This document shows, piece by piece, positions 55,736-64,000 of a stretch of DNA of 64,000 nt. The notes under the pieces are model-generated. The model worked only from the letters and a program-made list of their open reading frames with translations. It had not been told where the DNA came from and did no database searches. The position numbers and the translations under genes are program-made. Each line of letters opens with the position of its first letter. The first letter of the stretch is position 1. The stretch comes from Neurospora intermedia (lineage: Eukaryota > Ascomycota > Sordariomycetes > Sordariales > Sordariaceae): positions 3,038,001 to 3,102,000 of the forward strand of contig BTPP01000004.1 in assembly GCA_037102815.1 (NCBI GenBank), given 5' to 3'.

Positions 55736-56533
55736 TCAATTGCTGTACTCGGCGCCGTCGCACGCAGACCACAAATCGGAGGGTTGCTCGGGATTTCCAC
55801 GGTTTCTAACACCACTTCTTTTCTTTCTCCTCACGTGGCACTCATCGGCAAAGTCTTCCGGTATCACACCCCTTCTTCGTTTTCCCAGGGGTTGCGTAGC
55901 TCCGAAATCAAGCCATCTTGGCAGCATTGCCTCCTCTTGAAGCACCATGATACCATTGATGATGACGAGCCCATGCGTGTGAGCTCCCTTAAACTGGTGG
56001 CGCACAGGGCAAGTTCCTCCATTATTGACCAGATTGCGTATTGGGATCTGGCGATCTTTGCGTGTTCTTGTGTCAACAAAGGCATCTTGTCGCTCTAGAG
56101 ACGGCGGCCTGCGGCTAGATCTAGAAGGACGAGACCTGATGGCCCGGGAAAATTGTCGATCTTGGCTTCCATCGTCATAACCATCTACCGCAGCGTTTCG
56201 TCCATATGTTCTTCGTCGGTTGGAAGAGCCACTGAGATGTCTCGAGGGTATAGGGATGTTTGTGTCGAGATTTTGATGGTTTTGCTTGTGATAGTGGCGG
56301 GGTAAAGTTGACTCTGCTGTAAATAGACAATAAGGTACTGCATTCAGAGCGTCATTTGATGATAAGAACAGGCACTAACTGTATGATTTCGAGTGAGTGT
56401 TTGGGAGATGGTCCAGACACTCCAGTGCCAGGATTGCTAGCTGGCCCAGACTCTCCGGATTCTGGATGAAACGGACATGCGTAATCTGCCCAGAAGAGTC
56501 AAGAAGGGAGGTGGAGAGAAGTCTTGGTAGCAT
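55736..56533 (-). CDS. Unrecognised two-exon gene, Arg-rich 244-aa product
   Basis: Exon 1 (56533-56380) begins MLPRLLSTSLLDSSGQITHVRFIQNPESLGQLAILALECLDHLP and ends at a GTTAGT donor. Exon 2 (56316-55736) follows a TTTACAG acceptor, with a TAAC branch-like sequence before it. The joined frame is open for 244 codons, although exon 2 has no start codon in its first 103 codons, so part of the gene is easy to miss. The product is rich in Arg, Ser and Gln (RHLSGSSNRRRTYGRN, RSRPSRSSRRPP) and has a more ordered C-terminal part (GTCPVRHQFKGAHTHGLVIINGIMVLQEEAMLPRWLDFGA). There is no signal peptide or known motif. It could be a lineage-specific gene or, less likely, a chance open frame. Convergent with the rhodopsin-domain gene. 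Confidence 0.5.
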
Positions 56534-58108
56534 GATTATCGAAACCGAGGACAGCTGAAACCCAGGACTACTATCTTGCTCTGTGCTTCAGACACTAGGA
56601 TGGAAAGCCCTAGGAAACAGTGTAGAAGACCGAGAGAATGGCAAAACGGGGTTCGATGGGGTACAATGGTAAGAGAGGTGAAGTTGTCAATGACGTTCCA
56701 AAATAATTATGTAGCTGGCAAAGTGATGTATCAGCTTTCTTGGGGTCAACATGTGGACGAGAAAGAGAGGATCGACTGCTTATAGCTGTTCCACTCGTCA
56801 TCCTATGCCAGTTGATTGATGCCCCTGAAGGATGCTACCATACTCGACCTCCATCATGAGGCACGTTGGTACCGGGCTTCCGAGATTGACAGATGATATT
56901 TGGTGACTACACTACTTTGAACGGCCCGGGGACCTAGTCGGTGGTGTGGGGCTCCCTTCCGTGTTAGTGGTCACCCAGGGCACTGTTGCCTGCTGTGCCT
57001 GGGAGTGCAGTCCAGGCAGACGCAACAAGTGGAACCTATATCTCTGATAGCAGGGAGGTACGATGGGGTCATTGAATGTATATTGGCAGTTCACTTCAAA
57101 ACTTGACCAGTCTGGCAAGAAACATGTTCCTCAAACAGAAGGAAGAGTAGAGGTACTTACAAGTAGGAGAGGGTACCACGATCGCCGTAGAGACAACCTC
57201 GGAAGCCGGCAATCAGGCGGGAACTTCTTGCCCCACCACAGCCCCGGCCGACTGAATAGAGCACCTGACAGCCCAGCAAGGCGCAGGTCCACACATGCCG
57301 TACATCTAGCCCCACAAACTGAACTGAACCTTGTCACAACCCCGACTTGCCAACAAAGGGACTTGAATTGTCTGCGCAATACTTCCAACTTGATAACATC
57401 TTCGGAATATTCTCGCGGTTTCTGGTATCAATTCCATCTATATCGATGGGATTTCTGGGAGTGATGAGTTGACTTGGGATCTGGAGGCAGCTCCACTACC
57501 TTTTAAGCTTAAATGTGTTTGCCGCTTAACACCACCCGATTCATCATCACCAGGGACACTCAAGCTGAAATTGGTCGGCCTCGTCAGCTTCTTTGTGTTG
57601 AATTTAGTATCAGTGCTGGTGAGGATAGCACAACCTTCTCTGACGCCGACCAACAGATCATTATCCAGCCAGCTTGCCGATACCCGATTCCAAGATAAAC
57701 AAGTACACTAGCCAAGCGAATTACCCCAAAATTCCGAGCTTGTGAAGGCTTGGTATTCCAATGATATGTATTGACAGTTCAACATCATCATCATAATTGC
57801 TCGGCGGGTGGCGGCACATCAGGGCAGTGTGTACCATCCACAACCATTCAGGCATTTCGCTCTACGTCATGGGGCCAGACCCTTCCAATGCGGTCATGGC
57901 TGTCAAAGAACTGAAGCAAGCCAAACAAACCTGGATCGAAGTGAATAAAAAGACATGACCCAACTCGCATCCATAGGTTTCATCTAATTTAGTTATTCCA
58001 ATCACATCAAGCTCGCTCTCAATCAACCAGCTTGAGCGATCCCCTATCACAAACGAAGTCAAAGTTCACCGACCTGAACTCCTTTCCAAGGAGATCAACA
58101 ACGCCAAA
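56534..58108. other. Intergenic, 1.6 kb
   Basis: Nothing supported. Frames near 57063-57475 and 57469-57711 show no coding signature. The right end is the leader of the small membrane-protein gene. Confidence 0.45.
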
Positions 58109-58531
58109 ATGGCACCAACACCATCGGCCCTCGTGGCCAAGTCCCTCTCTTCCGGCAGCGAAACGCTTTCCAACCTCATCCCCCGCTACATCGGCCACCG
58201 TCATCGTCGTCTCTCACGCGGCGGCCTCATCGGCGTAATCGTCGCCATCGTCGTCGCATTGATCATTCTCGCCTTCTTCAGCTTCTTCTGTCGCAGGAGG
58301 AGAATTCGCCGGTCACGCCTTCACATGCACCAGAACATGCAAGAGACGGCAGCTGCTCCTGGAGGATGGGCTCATTCATCCCACCATTATCAACCACCAC
58401 CACCGCCGCCGCCGCAGAATCCGAACGGACTGAATACCACTGGTGGAGGATGGGCGCAGCCGGGAACTTATCAGCCGCCGCCGTATCAGCCGGATCCAGT
58501 TTATAACAGGCCGGGAGGGAACTACCAGTAG
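58109..58531 (+). CDS. Small single-pass membrane protein with PPxY motif (first of a pair)
   Basis: A 140-aa frame, ATG at 58109 in a good context (AAAATGGCA). One hydrophobic segment, GGLIGVIVAIVVALIILAFFSFF (residues about 38-60), is followed by RRRRIRRSR, so the C-terminus should be cytosolic. The tail is Pro/Gln/Gly-rich with a run of seven Pro and contains QPPPYQPDPVY, which includes a PPxY motif of the kind bound by WW domains of Nedd4/Rsp5 ubiquitin ligases. There is no signal peptide; the membrane segment itself would act as anchor. The gene 1.4 kb downstream begins MAPTxS and has the same architecture, so the two may be diverged tandem duplicates. Function unknown. Confidence 0.72.
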   Translation: MAPTPSALVAKSLSSGSETLSNLIPRYIGHRHRRLSRGGLIGVIVAIVVALIILAFFSFFCRRRRIRRSRLHMHQNMQETAAAPGGWAHSSHHYQPPPPPPPQNPNGLNTTGGGWAQPGTYQPPPYQPDPVYNRPGGNYQ

Positions 58532-59923
58532 TTCTTCAGTGTGTATCGTTGGGTTTCTTGTTGTTATTCGTTGGTACAGGGAGCTTGGAGGTTTTGGAGT
58601 TGGGATCATGATTTACGATCAGATGTCGGTGCCAATACATGGTTGGAATGGGCGAAGACATGAGCAACGCACTATTGGGACGTGGGGTACATTCTTCTTT
58701 TATCTTCGATGAAGCTTCCAACAAAGGAGGCTCCTGTAGTATTTTACACATGTATATTGTTTCGACGTGCTCTAATGCCATATTCTTTGAATATTTACCC
58801 TTGTTATCTGCTCTTAAGAGACGACCCTAACCCTTGACCGTGTAAGTGATAACAAGTTTGTTGTGAAGGTATTCCCAAATCACATTGGAAGCCAGTGATA
58901 AAGGTAATGCATCTCTCCATCCAAAGCCATTTCGTTTTCGACCTGAGCATTCAATTACAGGGCACCCAAGTTGTCAGCAAGACCACATGCCTGCACTATG
59001 AGGTAGACCAAGCCATGATATGCAAGGTACGTCGCATTGGTAGGGTGGAAGCGACTCTACCATGCCTGCGCATCACTGGGCATTGGGCAATGCCTAGGGT
59101 AGCAAGCCAACGGATTGAACGCCCAGGAGCGCCATTTCTACAATCGTAGCCGTTGATCCTTCATTCTATCAACTTGTTTTTGCAACATGTTGTCATAACC
59201 CTATCAATGAATTATTTGGATCGTGGTATCGCTTCTAATGTCTTTTGCTTCAAAATAATAGCATTGCGAGGACGTTCAACATTGATCCGCTTTCCGGATC
59301 GCCCCCCGGAAAACCCTTTGACTCAGGCTTTTCCCCAAGCCTCGAACCCGATGCCGTTATACCCGCTATTCTGTCTTGGCCGCTCACGGTCCCGGCCCTT
59401 CGAATGGCCTCAGCCCCCCTTCCAAAATAAGGGTCACTTGATCTCCAGACATCGGCCCAATGACTTGCCAATGAATACGGGCTAGAGCCCAATATTATCT
59501 GGTCGAAGGCGACCATTGAAAGAGGCAGTGTTCTTTTTTTGTTCCTGAATGCGCAGACGTGTTACTACCAAATAATACCACCTACTTGCTGCGTGACCGT
59601 TCCTGGCGACGGGACGCAGCCAAAAGGGGCAACTGTCAACGTATCTGTGCCAAGCATAAAAGGATGTGATGCCCCTCCCTTCTGAGTGTTTTGTGTGATA
59701 CAAAGAAAATATCACTTGTGTATACTTTTGCAATTCACTCAGGAAGACCAATGGCCCGAGTATTCGGAGTTCATCAACACCCACCTTGACAACGCAAGTT
59801 AAACAAACAACACATCAATCGGGCAGTCTTATCAAGAAAACAGCAACAAAGATACCTGACATCATCGCCACCACACATTCAACAAGAGGGGGTTTGACAA
59901 AACCACAAACCACCACCACCCAA
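58532..59923. other. Intergenic between the two PPxY genes
   Basis: 3' flank of the first gene and promoter of the second; no gene is supported. A frame in phase with the second gene is open from 59786 but has no ATG before 59924. Confidence 0.45.
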
Positions 59924-60421
59924 ATGGCACCAACCTCTTCTACCACGGGCCTCATCCTACCCCGTGATGCCTGCCACGACCGCCACGGCTGCGGCACCAT
60001 CCGCTCCGACAAGCTCCCGATCATCATCGCCGTCGCCGTCGTTGTTGCCATCATCATAATCACCATCTATTGGTGCAGCTTCCGGTCACTGAGGGCTCAG
60101 AAACGAAAGCGGAGAATCCAGAACGCAGAATTGCCTCCAAGCACTGCACCTCGTGCGGTCCAGGAGGTACCCGCACCGACGACATTAGGAGCGGGGCCAA
60201 CGGGTGCGGGTGCGGGTGCGGGTGGAAGTGGAGCCACCGAAACCGGGGCAGTAACGACGACGGCGACGGCAACGGCGGGAGAGGCAGGAGAGACAGGAGG
60301 AACGACATGGCAGGTTCCGACGAGCGGGCTCAATCCTCTCGTACCGCCGCCAATGTACGAGGAGACGCCGCCGCCGCCGCCTACTTATCAGAGGGATGCC
60401 CAAGCGCCGAGGTATTCGTGA
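59924..60421 (+). CDS. Small single-pass membrane protein with PPxY motifs (second of a pair)
   Basis: A 165-aa frame from ATG at 59924 (CAAATGGCA) to TGA. After a short ectodomain with two Cys (ACHDRHGCG), one hydrophobic helix LPIIIAVAVVVAIIIITIYW (about residues 31-50) is followed by a basic RAQKRKRRIQ stop. The tail is Gly/Thr/Ala-rich and ends LVPPPMYEETPPPPPTYQRDAQAPRYS, with two PPxY motifs (PPMY and PPTY). The N-terminal MAPTxS, the single helix, the basic stop-transfer and the PPxY end are shared with the protein at 58109, although the tails do not align in detail. An Rsp5-adaptor-like or ubiquitin-regulated membrane protein is an inference from the motif only. Confidence 0.72.
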   Translation: MAPTSSTTGLILPRDACHDRHGCGTIRSDKLPIIIAVAVVVAIIIITIYWCSFRSLRAQKRKRRIQNAELPPSTAPRAVQEVPAPTTLGAGPTGAGAGAGGSGATETGAVTTTATATAGEAGETGGTTWQVPTSGLNPLVPPPMYEETPPPPPTYQRDAQAPRYS

Positions 60422-61380
60422 TGGATGATCTTGGGCGTCCGTTTCTTTTGTTTACCCAGGCGTCTTCGGAGTGCCAATGGGAATATAGAGGGGCTTGATT
60501 TAATCGGGGGAAGTGGTGCAATGGTGATGGTGCTGCAAGTCCTACAGCTTGTGGACCTGGTGGGAGTTAATGTTTGGACGATTTAATGTTTCGATGTAAT
60601 AATCAGTATACACTACATAGACAGGTAGATACCCCAAGAGATACCCCTTGATGCCTCTACATTACTGATCTATACCTATACCTCCATCGACAAAATCTCA
60701 TCAACACCTCATGTCTCCTCCCTTGTGGTTCGATCTTGAAGCCATCACGGTGGGGATGGTCTAGGCAGGCGGCAGCACGGGGATATTCCTAGCGCAAGTA
60801 TGCTTGAGACACAGTGGAGTTTTAGGGCCGGTGTCCCGGACTGCGCCGACCTACCGAAAATTCTCACTGCAGCGATTCCTGGTCAGTCCGTTCCTGAATC
60901 AAGCACAGGCCATGTGCTCACCGTGATGCTGTTTTGGGAGGGAGCTCCATCTCGAAAGGTAAACTCGCGCGGAGACCAACGACCAACGGAAATGGATCTA
61001 ACCTCTTTGGAACGGCTGCCTGCTGCAGCCTACGCTAGAAAGCCAAAATGCTACCCTCAAATCTCAAATTGTCCGAAGCTACACAAATTCTCACCGTTCT
61101 GGTTCTCGACTCTGTCTTTGTTTCCCCCTGTGCAAAATTTCACTGGAACGGCACGGTGGCTGATTATTTTGGGTCTTTTGTTTGTCCTCTCATTAATACC
61201 TAGTCTGTTTGTTCTTTGTTGCTGTTGCTGTCTTGTGTTGAAGCTCTACGATACATACTTTGCGGAATTCAGCAGTTGCACCACCGACAGTGGAATCCAG
61301 GATAGCGACATGAACTGATTCGGCGACCTATTATTTAATCATAATTCACTCACGCGACATACTCACCGAAGCAACAGGAA
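60422..61380. other. Intergenic upstream of the pepsin-fold gene
   Basis: An ATG frame at 60800-61318 (172 codons, with a late hydrophobic Cys-rich stretch) ends 62 bp before the next gene; I regard it as leader sequence. Nothing else is supported. Confidence 0.45.
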
Positions 61381-63549
61381 ATGGCGCCTTACGCTCTTTT
61401 TCGTCAATTGTGGCCTGCCGCGCTCTGTCTTGTTGAGGTTGCCAGTGCCGCCGATGGCTATGTTCACCTACCCTTCTCGCGCCCCGAGCTGAAGGACCTG
61501 GACTTGGGAAAGAACGGTTCGAGGACACTATCCGACTTTGTCGTCCCCTATCTTGTCCAAGCCCAGGTCGGCACTCCTCCTCAGAACTTCTCGCTCCTCA
61601 TTTCGCCAACCTCGACCGACACCTGGGTGGTTGACGCTACCAACCCGCCTTGCGACCGTCAGTACTATTCGTACTTGTGGAGTGAGGATGAGTTTGAAAA
61701 AGTTGATGTTCAAAAATGTGTCTGGGGAAGCTTCAACACGTCTCAGTCATCGACTTACCGGACCGCGAACCCGCGATACACCAATTTTGCCACCTACACC
61801 TTTTCTGGTTATGCTCAGGGTAGCAACTTCACCGACAAGCTCGTCGTCGGCGACCTCACCGTCGATAACTACCCGATGGGCCTAGTTGACCAAAGCAACT
61901 TGCGGATGGGTGTGCTGGGTCTTGGGTACAACTACTCCACCATTTACGGTGAATCCTCCCTCTACGGCGACAACCTCCCGGGCTACTACCCCACCATTCT
62001 CGACCGCATGGTCTCCTCCGGCCAGATTTCCACCCCGGCCTACAGCATCTGGCTCGATGATGAAGACGGCACCTCCGGCGGTCTTCTCTTGGGCGCCGTC
62101 GACAAGTCTCGCTACGAAGGCGATCTCCTCCGCCTTGACGCCGACAACCCGCGCGCCCTAACCGGCAAGTTCTCGGTAACCGTCCACTCCATTAACGCCA
62201 CGGGGCTCGGTACCGGCGGCGATGGCTCCCAGCAGCCCCTTATATCCAACGCCCTTCCCCTGGACGTCACCATCGGCATGGGCGAGCTCATCTCCTTCCT
62301 CCCTCGTGACCTGGTCAGCAACATCGCCTCTCTTGCGGGAGCCACACGCGACACCACCACCGACCTTCACACCATCCCCTGCGCTGCCGGCACTTTTGAC
62401 AACGCGACACTCTTCGCCTTCACGCTCGGCGGCGAAGGTGGCCCACTTCTACAAGCGACAACTGCCGATCTAATCATCCAACCGGGCGTCTTCATGGGCC
62501 AGGTCTCAAGCTCCGAATCGGCGACCTCTGTTGCATTCTCCCCCTCCACCAGTCTCAACATCCCAGAAGGCACCTGCGTCTTCGGCATCCAAACCTGGGA
62601 CGACGCCGGCGCGCTCAACGGCGGCAGCTATGGCAGTAGTAGCAGTTCCAGCGCTAGCACTTCCTACTACAACCTAGGAAACTCCCTCCTCCGCCGCACC
62701 TACTTTGTCTTTGACCTCGCCCGGCAGGAAATTTCCTTTGCCCCCGCCGTCTTCCAGTCCTCTTCCTCATTATCCGCCAGAGCCTCGACCTTCGACGACA
62801 ACACCGACAACATCATCGCCTTCACCCAATACGGCTCCCCCAGTCCGGAATCTCAATACTTCTGCTCCGACTATGAATACTACTGCCCCGAGGACGCCGT
62901 CAACTCGAACTCTGGAGGACGGTCTACCCACGGCGGCGCGTCGTCGTCGGACGACGGTGATTATTACGATGGGAGGAGGTATTGGAGGATTGTCTGCGTT
63001 GTGCTGGGAGTCGTCTTTGGGACTCTGATTCTGGTCGGGCTTGTGTTTGCTGGGCTCTTGTGTAAGAGGGTGTTGGATAAGGATCCGAGGACGATGGGGT
63101 TGCCAGAAGAGAAGAAGAAGCTAATGGATGGGGGAGAAGGGGGTGATGATGAGCTGCAGCCGTTGGATGGTGGTGAACAGGGGATGATGAGTCCTGCTGC
63201 TGCTGCTGCTGGTGGTGCTAGCTCGGGTGGGGCGGGGGTTTTGCCTATGATTCACGAGGGAAGAGAGGATGAGGCTGGTTCCGATTTGCCGACGAGGGAG
63301 CATGAAGCGTCAGCTTCGGCTCAGACTCAGGCTCAAGTCTCTTCGGTAAATGTGAATCGCGAACAGAGGTTGTCGGCGCCGGACTCTCTAATGGATGCGC
63401 CGAGGTCTCCGAGCCCGCTTTCGGAGGATGGTATGGGCGGCGCGAGAGCGGAAGCTGCTTCGCCGGTGTCGGAGAGAGTCAATACTCCTCCGACTGAAGC
63501 CAAGGGGAAGGGGAAGGCAGTTGCTGAAGTTATTGGACAGGCGAAGTAA
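61381..63549 (+). CDS. Pepsin-fold (A1) type I membrane protein lacking both catalytic aspartates
   Basis: A single 722-aa frame. It starts with a signal peptide (LFRQLWPAALCLVEVASA, cleavage near residue 23), then an A1 peptidase fold: VPYLVQAQVGTPPQNFSLLISPTSTDTWVVD (the usual LDTGSSDLWV site), SSTYRTANPRYT, LRMGVLGLGYN, STPAYSIWLDD, GGLLLGAVDKSRYEGDL and DVTIGMGELISFLPRDL (the usual DSGTSLTYLP site), closing with YFVFDLARQEISFAP. Both catalytic Asp are replaced: Ser75 in the first motif and Gly299 in the second. Several Asn-x-Ser/Thr sites are present. A single helix at about 533-560 (IVCVVLGVVFGTLILVGLVFAGLL) precedes a cytosolic tail of about 160 residues rich in Glu, Gly and Ser. The layout is yapsin-like but with a membrane span rather than a GPI signal. 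It is likely a non-catalytic surface protein. Confidence 0.88.
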   Translation: MAPYALFRQLWPAALCLVEVASAADGYVHLPFSRPELKDLDLGKNGSRTLSDFVVPYLVQAQVGTPPQNFSLLISPTSTDTWVVDATNPPCDRQYYSYLWSEDEFEKVDVQKCVWGSFNTSQSSTYRTANPRYTNFATYTFSGYAQGSNFTDKLVVGDLTVDNYPMGLVDQSNLRMGVLGLGYNYSTIYGESSLYGDNLPGYYPTILDRMVSSGQISTPAYSIWLDDEDGTSGGLLLGAVDKSRYEGDLLRLDADNPRALTGKFSVTVHSINATGLGTGGDGSQQPLISNALPLDVTIGMGELISFLPRDLVSNIASLAGATRDTTTDLHTIPCAAGTFDNATLFAFTLGGEGGPLLQATTADLIIQPGVFMGQVSSSESATSVAFSPSTSLNIPEGTCVFGIQTWDDAGALNGGSYGSSSSSSASTSYYNLGNSLLRRTYFVFDLARQEISFAPAVFQSSSSLSARASTFDDNTDNIIAFTQYGSPSPESQYFCSDYEYYCPEDAVNSNSGGRSTHGGASSSDDGDYYDGRRYWRIVCVVLGVVFGTLILVGLVFAGLLCKRVLDKDPRTMGLPEEKKKLMDGGEGGDDELQPLDGGEQGMMSPAAAAAGGASSGGAGVLPMIHEGREDEAGSDLPTREHEASASAQTQAQVSSVNVNREQRLSAPDSLMDAPRSPSPLSEDGMGGARAEAASPVSERVNTPPTEAKGKGKAVAEVIGQAK

Positions 63550-64000
63550 ACTTCGATTCTGATGGACTACGTGAAAAGAGTATAAGGAGTGTATGAATGA
63601 AGGTAATGGTTGTTATTGGATAATTAAAAGAAAAGTAATCAAGATACCCGGAATATTTTGCATTATGGTGTTACTTTGCATCGGTCTATGGTTTGTGCCC
63701 TATACAGGCGCTGGTGTTGTTGGATCGTGTAATGATCACAATGGATCCGTCTCATGCTTCTTTGTCGCTCCGACTTTGAGACACTGGTCTCGCTCGTAGT
63801 GTGGTTCTCAAATCGATCGCATGCAGGCACTTACTTCAAGGTCCACTTCGATCTACATAATATCCGGGGCCTGGGCCTTTCCTCTTGCCGGTCGCCAAGT
63901 AATCCAGCATAGACCCACCTGGACCCTTCTTGCATCACCTCAAAATATGGAGATTGAATGCATTCAGCACATGACATCGCTCACAACGGTTCTACACGGA
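63550..64000. other. 3' flank of the pepsin-fold gene
   Basis: No feature is supported to the right edge of the window. Confidence 0.4.

Noticed and set aside
60800-61318. 172-codon plus-strand frame with hydrophobic Cys run
   Set aside because: It ends 62 bp before the pepsin-fold gene on the same strand, where that gene's leader must lie, and shows no domain or codon signature.

Overview
The window comes from a filamentous ascomycete, most likely a sordariomycete close to Neurospora or Sordaria. The introns are short (about 55-100 bp) with GTRNGT donors and CTAAC-type branch sites, leaders are pyrimidine-rich and long, and several proteins carry long Gln, Gly-Ser or Pro tracts. The genes include fungal Drs1, App1, Vam7 and EB1 orthologues, a class II cAMP phosphodiesterase, a DIP2/Cmr2-type double adenylation-domain protein and a Pth11/SAT4-like rhodopsin-domain protein. 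The genus is an inference. I saw no rRNA gene, convincing tRNA, CRISPR array, retroelement or virus-like element.

Layout. 0-46.9 kb is a well-filled block of mostly conserved genes: the 3' part of a single-pass membrane protein (+), drs1 (+), app1 (+), a flavin-reductase-fold protein (+), class II cAMP phosphodiesterase (+), a 1402-aa Gln-rich protein with a possible Cys/His domain (-), a 1973-aa DIP2-like protein (+), an eight-exon amidase-fold protein (+), an Arg/Glu-rich helical membrane protein (-), a 358-bp TA-flanked MITE, vam7 (-), a four-exon EB1 gene (-) and a GT8 glycosyltransferase (+).

From 46.9 to about 57.7 kb the window looks accessory. It holds a decayed unrecognised gene, a small Cys-containing hypothetical gene, a decayed cytochrome P450 (-), an intact six-exon rhodopsin-domain gene (+) and a two-exon gene of unknown function (-) whose reading frame runs well beyond its first possible start codon. 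From 58 to 63.5 kb are three membrane-protein genes (+): two small paralogue-like proteins ending in PPxY motifs, then a large pepsin-fold type I membrane protein.

Most notable: two intact genes look like pseudoenzymes. The amidase-fold protein appears to have lost all three Ser-Ser-Lys triad residues (Thr211, Ala292, Ala316), and the pepsin-fold protein appears to have lost both catalytic aspartates (Ser75, Gly299). Other leads are the MITE, the Cys/His domain in the Gln-rich protein, the hidden gene at 55.7-56.5 kb, the PPxY pair and the 216-codon ATG-less open extension before app1. All gene models come from hand reading of splice sites and frames; family assignments are from remembered motifs, not searches.
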